DNA of 6,332 nucleotides from Candidatus Njordarchaeum guaymasense (GTDB lineage: Archaea; Asgardarchaeota; Njordarchaeia; Njordarchaeales; Njordarchaeaceae). Made by a program: the position numbers and the translations under genes. The notes below the pieces were generated by a model, which did no database searches, was not told where the DNA came from, and was given only the letters and a program-made list of their open reading frames with translations. Every line of letters begins with the position of its first letter. Position 1 is the stretch's first letter. Below are positions 5,086 to 6,332 of this stretch, in pieces. The DNA lies in the NCBI GenBank assembly GCA_030587605.1, contig JAUQYT010000350.1, positions 1 through 6,332 on the forward strand. The letters run 5' to 3'.

Positions 5086-6332
5086 GTGATAGACGTATTA
5101 ACGCCCTTGATGCTGCTCGCACTCATCGCTGTAGCAATGGGAACTTACCTCATCGTTGGACATGCATCAACTAAGCTTCTAATCATTTTGGCGAACAGAG
5201 TCTTTGGGCTAAGAATAAACTTGACGATGGATTCTGAATCAGCAAGGTTCTTCGTCTATGTCGCAATTGGTGTCTTCTTCACCGTTGTTTATAGCCTCTT
5301 ACTCTCCCTGTTTGCGCTCCTCAACCAACTTGGAGTACTTCTAGTTTTAGTGTTCTCTGTTGCAACAGAAGTAATCATTGTGTTGAGAAAAATACTAGTA
5401 GACAAAGTAGACAAGTCACTTCTTCTTGAGGGGATTGTAAGACGGTTCAGGATGCTCTTGAATAACAGGAATAACGCTTTCCTTTTGATACTCTTTGTAG
5501 TGGGAGTAGTATGGTATTTCGGTCCTGCTATCGGACTAGCCTCTTACCCCGGCGGAGACGACAGGGGGTATCTCCTCATAACTAAAGAGATCATTGATAA
5601 AGGAACGGCACTGATCACGATAGACTACCCCTATGTCTTACCCTATAATGAGCACGTTCTAAATGCTGCATTCATGGTTGTGGCATCATTCACATACAAC
5701 TTGTATCAAATAGTAGGTCTACAGATTTCTCTGCCTCTGATTGATCTTACGTTGAGTCTTTTGTTTTTATCCTTGATTTCGATCTCAATCTATTTGTTCA
5801 CGAATGCAATGTCGAGAAATAGAGCGTATTCCATGATAACTGGCATTACGTCAGTGTTTCTCTGGCGGTCCATATTGATGTACTTCAACTGGGGTGGCGT
5901 GGGAGAATCTTTAGGATATTTCTTGATTCCACTATTCGCGTTTGTTGATTACAGGCTGAACAACGAGATCCTTGAAAACCGCAGGGGGATGAGAGCCCTA
6001 ATCGGGGTCTCCGTAGTCAAAGCCGGATTGCTGGCGTTCGCCTCTTACACAAGTGTATACTCGGCATTCCTGTTTCTCTTCTTAGTAACGGTCGTAACCC
6101 CTCTATGGTCGCTTTCTATCTACTCGATGAGTGGGAGAAACCGCATTCCTGAAAAGGTCAAGCTCTACCTCAAATTGATCGCGCCTTATCTGACTCTTGT
6201 TCTAGGCGTTGCTGCCTTGATAACCATATCCGTAACGATCCTTCAACTTGCTGGAATACAAAACATGGCAATCACATGGCTGTACGATCTCTTGATTCCC
6301 AGAACTGAGGAGATGTCAAATAACCCCTCATA
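5086..6332 (+). CDS. Multi-pass membrane protein, GT-C-like, 3' end beyond window
   Basis: An uninterrupted frame runs from GTG 5086 to the right edge (415 residues). About eleven hydrophobic segments are visible, roughly at 4-24, 55-79, 84-102, 131-152, 190-210, 215-238, 247-267, 275-287, 303-320, 323-348 and 364-388. After the fourth comes a loop with SYPGGDDRGYLLITKEI (153-169) and then YPYVLPYNEH (181-190). A paired acidic motif in an early extracytoplasmic loop, followed by a helix and a Pro/Tyr-rich stretch, is the pattern of GT-C glycosyltransferases, which use lipid-phosphate sugars. That resemblance is weak, because helix counts and extra N-terminal helices differ from classical PMT/ArnT enzymes. 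Polymerase- or ligase-like functions are alternatives. GTGAT at 5076-5080 lies 5 nt before the GTG; ATG 5110 is another possible start. It lies 43 bp after the glycosyltransferase with no T-rich terminator between, so cotranscription is likely. I do not recognise a named family. Confidence 0.8.
   Translation, partial: MIDVLTPLMLLALIAVAMGTYLIVGHASTKLLIILANRVFGLRINLTMDSESARFFVYVAIGVFFTVVYSLLLSLFALLNQLGVLLVLVFSVATEVIIVLRKILVDKVDKSLLLEGIVRRFRMLLNNRNNAFLLILFVVGVVWYFGPAIGLASYPGGDDRGYLLITKEIIDKGTALITIDYPYVLPYNEHVLNAAFMVVASFTYNLYQIVGLQISLPLIDLTLSLLFLSLISISIYLFTNAMSRNRAYSMITGITSVFLWRSILMYFNWGGVGESLGYFLIPLFAFVDYRLNNEILENRRGMRALIGVSVVKAGLLAFASYTSVYSAFLFLFLVTVVTPLWSLSIYSMSGRNRIPEKVKLYLKLIAPYLTLVLGVAALITISVTILQLAGIQNMAITWLYDLLIPRTEEMSNNPS

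Noticed and set aside
1..6332. CRISPR array, tRNA, insertion sequence or defence module
   Set aside because: I found no spaced direct repeats, cloverleaf sequence, transposase motifs or terminal inverted repeats, and every sizeable frame is explained by glycan-related or methyltransferase genes.

Overview
This window is a piece of a surface-glycan biosynthesis locus, probably from an archaeon. The archaeal call is an inference. TATA-like elements lie at sensible distances upstream of the two divergent transcription units and I see no convincing bacterial -35/-10 pairs. Two starts are preceded, at an identical 5-nt spacing, by GTGAT, which can pair with the AUCAC part of the archaeal 16S rRNA tail. 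No rRNA, tRNA or other taxonomic marker is present, so the lineage cannot be named.

Layout. Bases 1-3910 hold four genes on the minus strand, read from right to left: a 14-helix Wzx/MATE-type flippase (2348-3910), then three SAM-dependent class I methyltransferases (1366-2334, 568-1350, and one cut by the left edge, 1-552). Gaps between them are only 13-15 bp, so they look like one operon. A 220-bp divergent promoter region (3911-4130) follows, holding TATA-like elements and three short perfect inverted repeats. On the plus strand come a family-2 glycosyltransferase (4134-5042) and, 43 bp later, a large multi-pass membrane protein with a Gly-Asp-Asp loop motif like that of GT-C glycosyltransferases (5086 to the right edge, incomplete).

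How the genes may work together (inference). The GT2 enzyme would add sugars to a lipid-linked glycan on the cytoplasmic face. The methyltransferases would O-methylate sugars or otherwise cap the chain. The flippase would move the lipid-linked glycan across the membrane, and the GT-C-like protein could act on the outer face with lipid-phosphate sugars or transfer the glycan. This parallels archaeal N-glycosylation loci, where a methyltransferase (AglP) and a flippase-type protein (AglR) are known in Haloferax volcanii. Nothing here looks like a defence system, CRISPR array, insertion sequence or prophage. The points most worth attention are the inverted-repeat promoter region, the three unlike methyltransferases in tandem, and the membrane protein.
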